DNA of 64,000 nt from Bacteroidetes bacterium GWB2_32_14 (GTDB lineage Bacteria; Bacteroidota; Bacteroidia; Bacteroidales; UBA12077). The notes below the pieces were generated by a model. That model saw only the letters and a program-made list of their open reading frames with translations, ran no database searches and was not told the origin of the DNA. A program made the translations under genes and the position numbers. Shown piece after piece: positions 9,021 through 18,952 of the stretch. The stretch lies in NCBI GenBank assembly GCA_001768235.1, contig MENK01000024.1:20468-84467 (forward strand), in the 5' to 3' direction. The number at the start of each line of letters is the position of its first letter. The first letter of the stretch is position 1.

Positions 9021-9073
9021 CTTGTTTCAATTTTAAAGAGTTTGATAATTAGATGCACTAAAAAGAAAAAAGG

Positions 9074-9853
9074 TTAAATATCAATTTCACCTTTAAAAAC
9101 AAAAACAGCGGGACCTGTCAGCCAAATATCAGTAAAGTGCTGATTATTTATTTTCTTAAATTTTACATTCAGGTTTCCTCCCAATGTTTTAATATTCCAT
9201 GAATTTTTGTCAGTTTCTAATTTTAGCGATGCACTTATGGCAGATGCTGTAACTCCTGTGCCACACGATAAGGTCTCATTTTCTACACCCCGTTCGTAAG
9301 TTCGAACAAAAAGCTCATTATTGCCAACTTCAACAAAGTTTATATTTGATCCGTCTGTTCCGAATTTATTGCTATATCTTAATTCCCGCCCATCCCGGAA
9401 CACATCTATTTCAGCTATATTCTTTTCGAAAACAATATAGTGCGGTGAGCCGGTATTTAAAAAATAACTGTTTTCAAGAGTTTGAATATTTTTTACATCA
9501 CCCATGAGTAAGGATATAGTTCCGTCGTTATTTATGGTTGCTTCATGCAAACCGTCAATAGCTTTAAAATGAACATTTTTTGAAATAATTCCAATGGAAT
9601 TGGCAAAAGAAACAAGGCAACGCCCGCCATTACCGCACATGGTACTTTTGTTCCCGTCGGAATTGAAATACCGCATACTAAAGGCAAGTTCAGGATGATT
9701 TTCAATAAACATTAAACCATCGGCTCCAACTCCAAAATGCCTGTCACAGAGTTTTTCTATAATATCTTTCTCTAAATTTATTGTTCCGGAGCGATTATCA
9801 ATAATAATAAAATCGTTTCCTGTACCGTGATATTTATAAAAATCGAACTTCAT
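9074..9853 (-). CDS. dapF: Diaminopimelate epimerase
   Basis: A 259-residue enzyme that converts LL- to meso-diaminopimelate for lysine and peptidoglycan synthesis. N-terminal motif YKYHGTGNDFIIIDN is diagnostic. The two catalytic cysteines are both present: Cys73 in MCGNGGRC and Cys197 in ETLSCGTGVTA. Length is normal. The gene is divergent from htrA and apparently heads a transcript with the S9-type hydrolase. Nothing unusual. Confidence 0.96.
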   Translation of the reverse strand: MKFDFYKYHGTGNDFIIIDNRSGTINLEKDIIEKLCDRHFGVGADGLMFIENHPELAFSMRYFNSDGNKSTMCGNGGRCLVSFANSIGIISKNVHFKAIDGLHEATINNDGTISLLMGDVKNIQTLENSYFLNTGSPHYIVFEKNIAEIDVFRDGRELRYSNKFGTDGSNINFVEVGNNELFVRTYERGVENETLSCGTGVTASAISASLKLETDKNSWNIKTLGGNLNVKFKKINNQHFTDIWLTGPAVFVFKGEIDI

Positions 9854-9958
9854 TTTTTATTTTTTTGTAAATTTAAAAAAATACATGCGATTTTAATCGT
9901 TTCGTTAAATAATGTTAAGATTTTAGTAATCTGATAACATGGGTATTAATTTTGACGT

Positions 9959-9966
9959 TAGCTTTG
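9959..9966 (+). promoter_or_regulatory. Putative -7 box of htrA
   Basis: TAGCTTTG is a full match to the Bacteroidota -7 consensus TAnnTTTG, 35 bp before the htrA ATG. No clear -33 TTG at the usual distance was found, so this is a moderate call. Confidence 0.4.
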
Positions 9967-10001
9967 TGTTAATTTAAAGTTGAATTCAAAAAATATTTTT
10001 T

Positions 10002-11477
10002 ATGAAAACAAAAACTTTTTTCTGGAACATCTTGATTTCACTTATTACTGCTCTTATAACTATCTTGGTTTATACATCAATAATCAATGAGAAAGAAGAG
10101 TCGATTAATACCGGGCATGCAGGTTCGGCGACAATTGATTCGAATACCGACACGAATTCGTTTCACATGGTAAATATGCCCGTGCTAAGTGGTGAAACTT
10201 ATACTGATTTTACCGTTGCTGCCGAAAAAAGTGTGAATTCAGTTGTACACGTTACATCAAAGTATAATATTGAAAATAATTACTACAACAACCCGATTCT
10301 TGAATTATTCTTTGGTGACGGGTATAGTAATCAGCCTGTCATGTCGTTTGGTTCGGGAGTAATTGTTTCTGATGATGGATACATAGTAACAAATTACCAT
10401 GTTGTTGAAAAATCAAATGAAATAGAAGTTATTTTAAACGATAAACGCTCATTTACAGCGGAAGTTATCGGAACCGATCCGGGTACAGATTTAGCTTTAT
10501 TAAAAGTTAAAGAAACAGGATTGCCATTTATCCAGTTCGGGAATTCTGATGATGCTAAAGTAGGGGAATGGGTGTTGGCCGTTGGAAACCCGTTTAACTT
10601 AACATCAACGGTTACAGCAGGTATTGTTAGCGCTAAGGCCAGGAATATTAATTTATTAAGAGACCAGCAATTCCCGCTTGAATCATACATTCAAACCGAT
10701 GCAGCAGTAAATAAGGGAAACAGCGGGGGAGCATTAGTTAACCTCGAAGGTAAACTTATTGGTATTAATTCTGCCATTTTATCCCCATCGGGCTCTTATT
10801 CTGGTTATTCGTTTGCTATACCTGTAAATATTGTAAAAAAAGTAATTGCCGACCTTATAAAATACGGCGAGGTTCAGAGGGCCGTTTTAGGTGTTAATAT
10901 TGCTGATGTGAATAATGAAATTGTTCAAAGATTAAATCTTGATAAGATTGAAGGAGTTTATGTTGGAGGTGTTACTGAAAACGGCGCGGCTGAAGAATCA
11001 GGGATGAGAAAAGACGATATTGTTCTGAGTATAAATAATGTTGCTGTAAACTCCGTTGCCGAACTTACCGAGCAAATGGGCAAATACAGGCCGGGTGAAT
11101 CTGTAAATATTATGATTAAAAGAGATAATAAACGAAAAGAATTGGCGGTGATTTTAAAAAATGTTCAGGGAAACACTAAAATTGTTACAGTGGAAGAATC
11201 ATTTGCAGCTTTGGGTGCATCGTTTAAGAAAATTGAAGGAAACGATTTGAAACGCTTTGGAATTGAAAACGGAATACAAATCTCAGATTTGAACGATGGC
11301 GTATTAAAAGAATCGGGGATAAAAAAAGATTTTATAATTACTAAAATACAAGGTCAAAGGATTAATTCAGTAGATGAGTTAAAGAATATTCTCAAGAACA
11401 ATAAAACCTTAATTGAAATTGAAGGAACATATCCCGGAGCCAGATATATGTATATATACAGGGTTAATTTTAAATAA
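10002..11477 (+). CDS. HtrA/DegP-like periplasmic serine protease
   Basis: A 491-residue Do-type protease/chaperone for envelope quality control. There is an N-terminal signal or anchor segment (residues about 8-26), then a trypsin-like domain with the catalytic triad His133 (VTNYHVVE), Asp163 (GTDLALLKV) and Ser241 (NKGNSGGALVN). Two PDZ domains follow: the first about 285-385 (LGVNIADVNN, GMRKDDIVLSINN), the second about 395-490 and shorter. It is followed by rpoD in the same direction, but rpoD has its own promoter. The product degrades or refolds misfolded periplasmic proteins. Confidence 0.93.
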   Translation: MKTKTFFWNILISLITALITILVYTSIINEKEESINTGHAGSATIDSNTDTNSFHMVNMPVLSGETYTDFTVAAEKSVNSVVHVTSKYNIENNYYNNPILELFFGDGYSNQPVMSFGSGVIVSDDGYIVTNYHVVEKSNEIEVILNDKRSFTAEVIGTDPGTDLALLKVKETGLPFIQFGNSDDAKVGEWVLAVGNPFNLTSTVTAGIVSAKARNINLLRDQQFPLESYIQTDAAVNKGNSGGALVNLEGKLIGINSAILSPSGSYSGYSFAIPVNIVKKVIADLIKYGEVQRAVLGVNIADVNNEIVQRLNLDKIEGVYVGGVTENGAAEESGMRKDDIVLSINNVAVNSVAELTEQMGKYRPGESVNIMIKRDNKRKELAVILKNVQGNTKIVTVEESFAALGASFKKIEGNDLKRFGIENGIQISDLNDGVLKESGIKKDFIITKIQGQRINSVDELKNILKNNKTLIEIEGTYPGARYMYIYRVNFK

Positions 11478-11514
11478 AAATTGATAAACACGAGATACCT
11501 TATAATTATTAAGT

Positions 11515-11546
11515 TTTGGCTTTAGTTAATTTTTGTCATACTTTCG
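11515..11546 (+). promoter_or_regulatory. Promoter of rpoD
   Basis: A TTTG -33 element at 11515-11518, a 20-bp spacer, and a -7 box TACTTTCG at 11539-11546 (one mismatch to TAnnTTTG) lie 18 bp before the rpoD ATG. The spacing and both elements fit the known Bacteroidota promoter form. Confidence 0.6.
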
Positions 11547-11564
11547 CAAAATAAAATTTAGCTA

Positions 11565-12425
11565 ATGAGGCAACTTAAGATTACAAAATCGATTACAAAC
11601 AGGGAAAGTGCATCCTTTGATAAATATTTACAGGAAATAGGTAAAGAAAGCTTAATAACTGTAGAAGAAGAAGTTGAATTGGCCCAACGAATAAAAAAAG
11701 GAGACCGGGAGGCACTTGAAAGGCTTACAAAAGCAAATTTGCGATTTGTTGTTTCCGTGGCTAAACAATACCAGAATCAGGGATTAACATTGCCCGACCT
11801 AATTAATGAAGGTAATATCGGGTTAATTAAAGCTGCCGAAAAATTTGATGAAACACGTGGATTTAAGTTTATTTCCTATGCGGTATGGTGGATTCGACAG
11901 TCCATATTACAGGCTATTGCAGAGCAATCGAGGATTGTGCGATTGCCTCTTAATCAGGTTGGCTCGTTGAACAAGATAAATAAAGCGTTTTCAAAATTTG
12001 AACAGGAAAATGAACGAAAACCTTCTTCAGAAGAATTGGCTAAATCACTTGATTTACCCGAAGATAAGGTTGCAGAATCTTTAAGGGTTTCGGGCCGCCA
12101 TGTTTCTTTTGATGCTCCTTTTCAGGAAGGAGAGGAGAATAGCCTTATTGATGTTTTAACAAATGACGATGCGCCAAACTCTGATAGTACTCTTATATGT
12201 GAATCGCTGGTTAAAGAAATTGAAAGAGCATTAGCTACATTAACCGAGCGTGAAAGGGATATTTTAAAATTATTTTTTGGAATAGGAATCCAGGAAATGA
12301 CCCTGGAGGAAATTGGCGACAGGTTCGATTTAACACGCGAACGTGTAAGGCAAATAAAAGAAAAAGCTATACGAAGGCTTCGCCATTCTTCGCGCAGTAA
12401 CCTGTTAAAACCATTTTTAGGATAA
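11565..12425 (+). CDS. rpoD: RNA polymerase primary sigma factor, RpoD/SigA family
   Basis: A 286-residue group 1 sigma factor of the short Bacteroidota type, which lacks most of region 1.1 and the non-conserved region. Visible parts: region 1.2/2 start [19 protein letters not shown]; regions 2.1-2.4 with [20 protein letters not shown] and [17 protein letters not shown]; region 3 with [19 protein letters not shown]; and region 4 with [20 protein letters not shown] followed by AIRRLRH. This sigma recognises TTTG/TAnnTTTG promoters. It ends in a strong terminator. Confidence 0.95.
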   Translation: MRQLKITKSITNRESASFDKYLQEIGKESLITVEEEVELAQRIKKGDREALERLTKANLRFVVSVAKQYQNQGLTLPDLINEGNIGLIKAAEKFDETRGFKFISYAVWWIRQSILQAIAEQSRIVRLPLNQVGSLNKINKAFSKFEQENERKPSSEELAKSLDLPEDKVAESLRVSGRHVSFDAPFQEGEENSLIDVLTNDDAPNSDSTLICESLVKEIERALATLTERERDILKLFFGIGIQEMTLEEIGDRFDLTRERVRQIKEKAIRRLRHSSRSNLLKPFLG

Positions 12426-12435
12426 ATATTCAGGA

Positions 12436-12468
12436 AAGCTGCCGGGGTTCCGGCAGCTTAATTTTTTT
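12436..12468. terminator. Intrinsic terminator between rpoD and uvrB
   Basis: A 10-bp perfect GC-rich stem (AAGCTGCCGG at 12436-12445, CCGGCAGCTT at 12450-12459) with a GGTT loop, followed by seven T residues. It terminates rpoD, and its right arm touches the uvrB stop codon, so it may serve both convergent genes. Confidence 0.9.
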
Positions 12469-14464
12469 CTTTCAGCAATTCCTGTAAAGCAAACATCTCA
12501 TCTCTTAATCGTGCAGCTTCAATAAAATTAAGTTCTTTTGCAGCTTTTTCCATTTTTAATTTAATGTTATTAATGGCTTTATCAAGAGCTGTTTTATTCA
12601 TGTATTTTATTATTGGGTCAGCAGCAATATCGACATTTTCAGGTTCTACATAGGCTTTCCCGGTTTTATCTTTGTAACCCATCATTGGCCTTGATGCTTT
12701 TACAATCTGGGTAGGAGTAATGTTATTTTTTTCGTTGTAGGCCAACTGTTTTTCTCTTCGCCGGGTTGTTTCTTCAATGGTTTGTTTCATCGAGTCGGTC
12801 ATCTTATCGGCATACATGATTACCCTGCCATCGATATTCCTTGCTGCACGCCCCGATGTTTGAGTTAACGAACGTGCAGAACGTAAAAAACCCTCCTTGT
12901 CGGCATCGAGAATAGCTACTAAAGCTACTTCGGGGAGATCAAGCCCTTCACGTAAAAGATTAATTCCGATTAATACATCAAACACGCCATTACGGAGCTG
13001 ATCCATTATTTCAACCCGTTCCATGGTATCTACATCGGAATGAATGTACCTGCATTTTATCCCGAACCGGGTTAAGTATTTTGTTAACTCTTCGGCCATT
13101 CGCTTTGTTAAGGTAGTTACTAAAACCCGTTGATTTTTTTCTGTACGCGAATGGATTTCTTCCATCAAATCATCTATCTGGTTTAGCGATGGGCGAACTT
13201 CTACTTCAGGATCCAGCAAACCTGTAGGCCGTATGAGTTGTTCAACAACTACTCCTTCGCATTTTTCAAGTTCATAATCAGCAGGAGTTGCACTAACAAA
13301 TAAAATCTGATTTACAAGATTTTCAAACTCGTCAAATTTTAACGGGCGATTATCGATAGCTGCCGGGAGGCGAAAACCATATTCAACGAGATTTTTTTTA
13401 CGAGAAAAGTCGCCTCCATACATTGCTTTTATTTGAGGCAAAGTAACATGGCTCTCGTCGATAACTGTCAGGTAATCTTTTGGGAAATAATCGAGCAGGC
13501 AGAAAGGCCGTGTACCTGGCTTTCGGCCATCGAAATAACGCGAGTAATTTTCTATTCCCGGGCAATATCCCAGTTCTTTTATCATTTCCAGGTCATATTC
13601 AACACGTTCTTTTATTCGTTTAGCCTCGTAATTTTTACCTGATGATTTGAAAAACTCGATTTGCCTGAAAAGGTCGTCTTGTATTTCACGAATAGCTTTA
13701 TGCATCCGTTCTTTGGTAGTAACAAAAATATTGGCAGGATAAATAATCCCTTTTTTTAGTGTTTCAACAGGCTGATTGGTTATTGGATTAAACGATTCAA
13801 TCTCTTCAATTTCATCGCCAAAAAACACAATTCGGTATGCTAAATCGCTGTATGCAAGATAAATATCAATTGTATCTCCGTTAACACGAAATGTTCCTGC
13901 TTTAAATTCCAGTTCGCTTCGTGAATATAAGCTCTCTACAAGATGTCTTAAAAATTTGTTCCGGCTGATAGCCTGTCCCTGCTCAACAGTAATTGTATTG
14001 CTGTGAAAATCCTCTGGATTTCCAATACCATAAATACACGATACGGATGAAACAACAATAACATCGCGCCTGCCTGATAATAATGATGAGGTTGCACTTA
14101 AACGGAGTTTTTCGATCTCCTGGTTTATCGATAAATCTTTTTCAATGTACGTATCGGTAACTGGTAAATAAGCTTCGGGCTGGTAATAATCGTAATACGA
14201 AACGAAATATTCAACTGCATTGTTTGGGAAAAACTGCTTGAACTCGCCATACAATTGGGCAGCCAGTGTTTTGTTGTGGCTTAAAACAAGCGTGGGTTTC
14301 TGAACTTTCTCTATCAGGTTGGCAACAGTAAATGTTTTTCCCGATCCGGTAACGCCTAAAAGTGTTTGAAACTTATCGCCTCTCGAAATTCCTTCCGCAA
14401 GCTGCTTAATGGCCTCCGGTTGATCGCCCGTGGGAATATAATCAGAAACAATTTTAAAATCCAT
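12458..14464 (-). CDS. uvrB: UvrABC system protein B (excinuclease subunit)
   Basis: A 668-residue DNA-damage recognition helicase of nucleotide excision repair. The start is set at the ATG at 14462-14464 because MDFKIVSDYIPTGDQPEAI is the conserved UvrB beginning; the open frame extends 20 codons further upstream. Walker A is GVTGSGKT (residues 37-44). The beta-hairpin region has SYYDYYQPEAYLP. Helicase motifs include DESHVTLPQ and TSGRAARN. The C-terminal UVR motif, which binds UvrA/UvrC, is the AAKELNFIEAARLRDEM stretch. Length is typical. Convergent with rpoD. Confidence 0.97.
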   Translation of the reverse strand: MDFKIVSDYIPTGDQPEAIKQLAEGISRGDKFQTLLGVTGSGKTFTVANLIEKVQKPTLVLSHNKTLAAQLYGEFKQFFPNNAVEYFVSYYDYYQPEAYLPVTDTYIEKDLSINQEIEKLRLSATSSLLSGRRDVIVVSSVSCIYGIGNPEDFHSNTITVEQGQAISRNKFLRHLVESLYSRSELEFKAGTFRVNGDTIDIYLAYSDLAYRIVFFGDEIEEIESFNPITNQPVETLKKGIIYPANIFVTTKERMHKAIREIQDDLFRQIEFFKSSGKNYEAKRIKERVEYDLEMIKELGYCPGIENYSRYFDGRKPGTRPFCLLDYFPKDYLTVIDESHVTLPQIKAMYGGDFSRKKNLVEYGFRLPAAIDNRPLKFDEFENLVNQILFVSATPADYELEKCEGVVVEQLIRPTGLLDPEVEVRPSLNQIDDLMEEIHSRTEKNQRVLVTTLTKRMAEELTKYLTRFGIKCRYIHSDVDTMERVEIMDQLRNGVFDVLIGINLLREGLDLPEVALVAILDADKEGFLRSARSLTQTSGRAARNIDGRVIMYADKMTDSMKQTIEETTRRREKQLAYNEKNNITPTQIVKASRPMMGYKDKTGKAYVEPENVDIAADPIIKYMNKTALDKAINNIKLKMEKAAKELNFIEAARLRDEMFALQELLKEKN

Positions 14465-14633
14465 GCCCTGTTTATAATGTTTATAAGTTCTTTTATCCCT
14501 ATATGAATAACTCGAAATGAACAATTAAAAGGGAAAGTGGAAAAAATGGAATAATGTTATGTATGAAACCAATTTCAAAGCCTTCCATTCTTCCGATGTT
14601 CCATTTTAAAGGTATAATTAAACTGTTTCGAAT

Positions 14634-15653
14634 TTATCTTTTAATAAAGGTTACATATACCGGGTAATGATCGCTGTATCCTCCGTAGTAATTGTTTCCA
14701 CCATAAGTTCTGTTGGGCGATTTTTCTCCTTTATTATTCACGAAGGTTATAAATTCAGGATTAAATATATTCCCCCGGTTTTTTTCAACAATAAATCCCT
14801 TGTTATTAGTTAGAAAAGATCGTGAAACGATAATATTATCGAGCATGTTCCATTTACCCCGGTAGGTTAGAGTTCCATTTCCTTCATCGGCTAACGGGAG
14901 CATTAAATTGAACAGGTTTTTGGTATCTGCCATGTTGTTGTTTGCTTTTAAGTATTCAAAAATACTTACATTTCGCGGTTCATCGTTTAAGTCGCCCATA
15001 ATCAGTATTTTTGCATTCTTATCAGATGCCAGTAGTTCATCTACACGGCTTCTGAGAAGTTGCGACTGGATTACCCTGTATTTTTCTGTTTCTTTTTCCC
15101 CGCCACTTCTCGATTTCCAATGATTTATAAATACATGAACAGTATCTTTTTTACTCAGTATCCCCTGAACATATAAAATATCACGCAATTTAAAGTCAGG
15201 TTCTTTGGCAGCCGTAAACGGGATAATACTATGTGAAATATATTGGAATTCTGCAGGTTTGTAAATTAGTGCCACATCTATTCCCCTGCCGTCGGGACTA
15301 TCCTTGTGAACAATTTGGTAATTGCCGTTTCTTAAATAACTTATTGATATTAAATCTTCTAAAACCTGCCTGTTTTCTATCTCGGCAAAACCAATAATCT
15401 CAGGAAGTTCCTTTTTGTTTATTGATTTAATTACTTTAGCTATATTTTCAAGTTTCTTGTTATATTTCTCAGTATTCCACTTTTTAGCTGAAGAAGGCAA
15501 AAATTCATCATCATCAATTGCCGGATCATTTATTGTATCAAAAAGATTTTCAACATTATAAAATGCTGCTGTTACTGTTTTTCTGTCGTTTTTTTGAGAA
15601 AAAAGGGAGAGAGAAATCAAAATGAAGAGTATAATGAATGCTGAGTTTTTCAT
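14634..15653 (-). CDS. Exported endonuclease/exonuclease/phosphatase-fold protein
   Basis: A 339-residue protein with a signal peptide (MKNSAFIILFILISLSLFSQ) and an EEP (DNase I-like) domain. Family motifs are present: AFYNVENLFDT near the start, GFAEIENRQVLEDL (metal-binding Glu), VFINHWKSRSGG, ILIMGDLNDEP (catalytic Asp/Asn) and a terminal GYSDHYPVYVTF (catalytic His). This form is common in Bacteroidota as a secreted nuclease or phosphodiesterase of unsettled substrate. It is single-gene and followed by an unrelated small gene upstream. Confidence 0.88.
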   Translation of the reverse strand: MKNSAFIILFILISLSLFSQKNDRKTVTAAFYNVENLFDTINDPAIDDDEFLPSSAKKWNTEKYNKKLENIAKVIKSINKKELPEIIGFAEIENRQVLEDLISISYLRNGNYQIVHKDSPDGRGIDVALIYKPAEFQYISHSIIPFTAAKEPDFKLRDILYVQGILSKKDTVHVFINHWKSRSGGEKETEKYRVIQSQLLRSRVDELLASDKNAKILIMGDLNDEPRNVSIFEYLKANNNMADTKNLFNLMLPLADEGNGTLTYRGKWNMLDNIIVSRSFLTNNKGFIVEKNRGNIFNPEFITFVNNKGEKSPNRTYGGNNYYGGYSDHYPVYVTFIKR

Positions 15654-15757
15654 ATCATATTTATTTTAAGTGTAGGCTTACAAATTTAGTATTTATCTTA
15701 AATCAAACAGAAATTTTCGAAATATGTTTATTGATAAGTTAATTTTAAATGCGAAAG

Positions 15758-16231
15758 CTAGCTGGTAAGTGTACTCAGTTCTTTTCCAAAATCATGCTGT
15801 AAATCTTCATGTAAAGTTGGTAATTTCTTTCGGATAAGCTCAATTTGTGTATGGTATAAATTGGCAAGCCGTGGACTCCGATTGATTGATGGTTTTAAAT
15901 TTTTTAGCTTGGTACAAAAATAAATGAGCAGTTCTACTTCGGTTTGTTTATTCTGCGAGTAGCGGATATATTTCTTTATATTCGATAATATTTTGCGAAC
16001 ACTTTTTTTAATCAGGTAATAGGTTTTTTTATTAATCAGCTCAAACTGTTCATCAATCTCCCTTTTTACGCTCTCCACATACGATACTTCGTCAGATTCG
16101 AACAAGAGATACGTTAATAATTCCTTGTTTTCTTTTTTAAAAACCGACAAACGAAGACAGAGTTCAAGCAGTTCCCTGGGTGAACGATTCTTTAATTCTT
16201 CTTTGAGTTCTTTAACAGTAACGGCTTTCAT
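15758..16231 (-). CDS. Hypothetical helical protein
   Basis: A 157-residue protein, rich in Lys, Glu and Leu and almost entirely predicted helical by eye (MKAVTVKELKEELKNRSPRE, then long amphipathic helices). No signal peptide, membrane segment or catalytic motif is visible. The N-terminal KELKEELKNRSPRELLELC resembles a helical hairpin used in protein interaction. It is transcribed with the histidine kinase upstream of it (57 bp apart), so it could be a signalling partner, but this is only positional. I do not recognise the family. Confidence 0.6.
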   Translation of the reverse strand: MKAVTVKELKEELKNRSPRELLELCLRLSVFKKENKELLTYLLFESDEVSYVESVKREIDEQFELINKKTYYLIKKSVRKILSNIKKYIRYSQNKQTEVELLIYFCTKLKNLKPSINRSPRLANLYHTQIELIRKKLPTLHEDLQHDFGKELSTLTS

Positions 16232-16288
16232 TTATTCTGTTTAAATAAGAGTTTAATTTTCAGATGTTTTGGCGTGATATTTTTATTC

Positions 16289-17629
16289 TTATTCTTTCGT
16301 TATGGGTAAAGTAAATTTAAAATCACTTCCTTTTCCTGGTTCGCTCTCGACCCAAATTTTCCCGCCATGTTTTTCTACAAACTCTTTACAAAGCAATAAA
16401 CCTAAGCCCGTTCCTTTTTCATTGGCTGTTCCCGTGGTTGTATATAGTTGCGATAATTCCCAAAGTTTTGATTGATTGTCTTTGTCAATCCCTGTTCCGT
16501 TGTCTGATACTGTTATTGTTATATCAGACGGGTTATTTTCAGTGTAAATGCTGATTTGCCCTTTTTCGTTTGAAAATTTAATCGCGTTTGAAATTAAATT
16601 TCGTAAAATCGTTTTAACCATATCTACATCAGCCATTAATACAGTTTTCTCGTGTTCAAAACAATTTATTGTTATTTCTTTTTTATTTGCCTGGTTTATC
16701 AGGCTATTGGTTACCACGGCACAAATTTCCCTGAAATCAACTTTTCGTGGCTTAAATGGTATTTTCCCGGATTGTGCCCTTGCCCACAGTAAGATATCTT
16801 CCAGTAATTCAAAAGTGTTTTGAGCGGTATTGTTAATTATATTTAATTGTTTTTCAATTTTTTCAATATCATATTTATGAATGTTGGTTAAAAGTAAGCT
16901 CAAAAACCCAAGTATTGTATTAAACGGGCTTTTTAAATCATGACTGAGAATAGTTATAAAACGGTCTTTGTCGGCATTAAGATGTATTAATTTTTTTTCG
17001 CTTTCTTTTACCAGGTTTCGCTCCCTGTTAAGTTTTATTTTCATTAAGGCAAGGCTGACCTGCTTTGCAACAGACTCGATAAAACGAATTTCACCCTGGG
17101 TCCACTTTCTTGGTTCTAAAACCTGGTTTAAGGCAAACAGGTATAAATTATTATCATCAAAATCGAAAGGATACCAGAGTAAACTTTTAATGTTCATGTA
17201 TTCGTGCAATATTTTATCTGCCCCGTCGGTAATAAAATTTTCATTAATATCAAAATAGTGGCTCTCGATATATTTTTGTGTTTTTTTAGCATGAATATAT
17301 GAGGATTTGAATAAATCCAGCGAGTAGGTACCTTTGGTTGCAGAAATTCTGGAATCAGTTGTTTTTAACCATTCGCACAAAGCAACAACCTGGTTTTGTG
17401 CGTATGAAACATAATAGATTAAAGCCCTGTCCAATTGTAAGGTTTCGCCTAAAACGCGATTAACATCTTCCAGTAAGTCTTCAGGATTTCCTTTTATAAC
17501 AATTATTTCAGCAATTGAATTCAATGCTGATGTAAATAATTCCTGTTGTTTACGATAATTATCATTAGAGACTTTAAGCCCGATAATTTGCTTTTCTAAT
17601 TCTTCATATGTCGGTTTTTTCTTTCTCAT
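16289..17629 (-). CDS. Cytoplasmic sensor histidine kinase with GAF-like domain
   Basis: A 446-residue kinase without obvious membrane segments. Layout: an N-terminal coiled coil (residues 6-30), a GAF-like sensory domain (about 40-200) and a HisKA dimerisation domain with phospho-acceptor His230 ([16 protein letters not shown]). The HATPase_c domain shows the N box [12 protein letters not shown], the G1 box VSDNGTGID and the G2 box [12 protein letters not shown]. No response regulator is fused or adjacent. The signal is unknown. It precedes the small helical gene by 57 bp. Confidence 0.9.
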   Translation of the reverse strand: MRKKKPTYEELEKQIIGLKVSNDNYRKQQELFTSALNSIAEIIVIKGNPEDLLEDVNRVLGETLQLDRALIYYVSYAQNQVVALCEWLKTTDSRISATKGTYSLDLFKSSYIHAKKTQKYIESHYFDINENFITDGADKILHEYMNIKSLLWYPFDFDDNNLYLFALNQVLEPRKWTQGEIRFIESVAKQVSLALMKIKLNRERNLVKESEKKLIHLNADKDRFITILSHDLKSPFNTILGFLSLLLTNIHKYDIEKIEKQLNIINNTAQNTFELLEDILLWARAQSGKIPFKPRKVDFREICAVVTNSLINQANKKEITINCFEHEKTVLMADVDMVKTILRNLISNAIKFSNEKGQISIYTENNPSDITITVSDNGTGIDKDNQSKLWELSQLYTTTGTANEKGTGLGLLLCKEFVEKHGGKIWVESEPGKGSDFKFTLPITKE

Positions 17630-17789
17630 ACGGTTACGTATTACTTGTGCGACAGTCTTCGAAATTTAGACGGGAATTTCCGCCCGGCTTTTTTATCAGT
17701 TGAAAAATAAATTTATGAATTTATAAATTTAATAACCACTAAACTTCAGTTAAAATTTAAATCGCCCGATGTTACGCATTGACAAAATT

Positions 17790-18224
17790 CTACTTTTCTA
17801 TAATATAAGTATCTCCTTTCTTTATTAATTCTTGTCCATTATGCTTTATGGTTTTCAAATTGAAACCGCCAAGGCATTGAATAGCAGGATCTATTTTATA
17901 TGTAATTTCCAGAGTATCAGTATCAAAATGATTTAAATAGAGAAAGATTTCATGGTCTGGGTTAAAAGTATTTAATATTCTGGTAGCCATTGACAAAATA
18001 CTTTCAGCACTTTCAATGTCAAAATACGATTTAGTTTCATAAGTGTCTTGAAACAAAAAAATTGTATCAGAATTGTAAAAACCGGTTTCAAGCAAATTAT
18101 TGTCTAGATTATCAATAATTTTAATCTTCAGTTCGCAACTTATTTCGTCTTTTGAGTCATCAGTACAACTTGTAAAAGCTATCAGGAAAATAAATAGCCC
18201 AAATAAAAAATTTTTCAAAGTCAT
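17790..18224 (-). CDS. Small hypothetical lipoprotein
   Basis: A 144-residue protein with a lipoprotein signal peptide MTLKNFLFGLFIFLIAFTSC, lipidated Cys20 followed by acidic residues (TDDSKDE). The mature part is predicted mixed alpha/beta and has two further Cys (ISCELKIK, AIQCLGG). I recognise no family. It is the first gene of the accessory stretch and is bounded on its upstream side by about 200 bp of repeat-like non-coding DNA (18225-18425). Confidence 0.6.
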   Translation of the reverse strand: MTLKNFLFGLFIFLIAFTSCTDDSKDEISCELKIKIIDNLDNNLLETGFYNSDTIFLFQDTYETKSYFDIESAESILSMATRILNTFNPDHEIFLYLNHFDTDTLEITYKIDPAIQCLGGFNLKTIKHNGQELIKKGDTYIIEK

Positions 18225-18425
18225 TTTTCGAAATTTTGTTTATTATATAACGATATTCGGTTATGTTTTGCGCTGGAATTATTTGCTGGCACTCATGAGA
18301 TAGCTTCGCTTAATTTCGCTTAGCGTTTCTTTCAGCTGCTAACCAAGTTTAAAAATAGTAAAAATTGTCAAAAAAACACTGAATCCCGCTTTTTTTATGA
18401 TGCAATGTTGGCAATAGTTGTTCTT
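18225..18425. other. Non-coding cassette-junction-like DNA
   Basis: About 200 bp without a gene between the lipoprotein and the toxin gene. It holds a short direct repeat (TTCGCTTA twice near 18303-18325) and, at its right end, the left arm of an inverted repeat that encloses the toxin-antitoxin pair (18407-18422). It begins with an ATAACG motif and ends in GTTGGCAATA. No RNA gene or terminator recognised. Confidence 0.35.
18407..18422. repeat. Left arm of inverted repeat around the toxin-antitoxin module
   Basis: GTTGGCAATAGTTGTT. Its reverse complement is found at 19008-19023 with 15 of 16 bases identical. The two arms enclose exactly the toxin and antitoxin genes. Confidence 0.6.
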
Positions 18426-18725
18426 TTATTTGATTTTCAAGTCATCAGGATTTTGGTTGCAATCCCAAACAGTATGAACAATAATGAATTCAGAAGCCAC
18501 TTCATAAAAAAGAATATATTCATCAATAATCAGTCCGCGAACCGATTCTAAGTCAGTATTAATTCCAATTTCCGGCTGTTTTAGAAGTATTGATAATTCT
18601 TTTTTAAATTTCTTGTATAGTTTCTTTGAGTAGGTTGTACTTTTATTTCTTTCAGAGTAGTAATCGAGTATCTTAAAAAGTTTAATATTTGCTTTATGAG
18701 ACCAAACTATCTTGCGCTTTGCCAT
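18426..18725 (-). CDS. RelE/ParE-family toxin
   Basis: A 99-residue basic protein (MAKRKIVWSHKANIKLFKIL) of the RelE/ParE superfamily. The family's helix-hairpin then beta-sheet plan is visible: two N-terminal helices (KLFKILDYYSER, YSKKLYKKFKKELSIL), the LKQPEIGINT turn, and the C-terminal strands YILFYEVASEFIIVHTVWD ending in the typical DCNQNPDDL. It would act as an mRNA-cleaving or gyrase-targeting toxin; which one cannot be told. It overlaps its antitoxin by 19 bp, the usual coupled arrangement. Confidence 0.82.
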   Translation of the reverse strand: MAKRKIVWSHKANIKLFKILDYYSERNKSTTYSKKLYKKFKKELSILLKQPEIGINTDLESVRGLIIDEYILFYEVASEFIIVHTVWDCNQNPDDLKIK

Positions 18726-18952
18726 TTTTTAAATTCTTTGTCAAGTTCAGCTTGTTCAATAAAAAGTCCTTGTTCAATTTCTTTTTTTGATTCAATAATT
18801 TCAACTTGTTGATCGGGTGTCAAAGAAATAATTTGGGATTGTGTCTTAGAGTCAAGTATAGTTTTTAGTGCTTTCAGAAATGATTCATCGTTAATTTCTG
18901 CAATTCTATGTATCAATAATTTCTTTAATTCAATCGATGTCATAACTTTCAA
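18707..18952 (-). CDS. Antitoxin partner of the RelE/ParE toxin
   Basis: An 81-residue acidic, mostly helical protein encoded just upstream of and overlapping the toxin gene. The C-terminal half (SKKEIEQGLFIEQAELDKEF) looks like the flexible segment that wraps around RelE/ParE toxins, and matches the addiction-module antitoxins common in Bacteroidota. No clear ribbon-helix-helix or HTH motif is seen in the N-terminal half. The call depends on its position and size. Confidence 0.75.
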   Translation of the reverse strand: MKVMTSIELKKLLIHRIAEINDESFLKALKTILDSKTQSQIISLTPDQQVEIIESKKEIEQGLFIEQAELDKEFKKWQSAR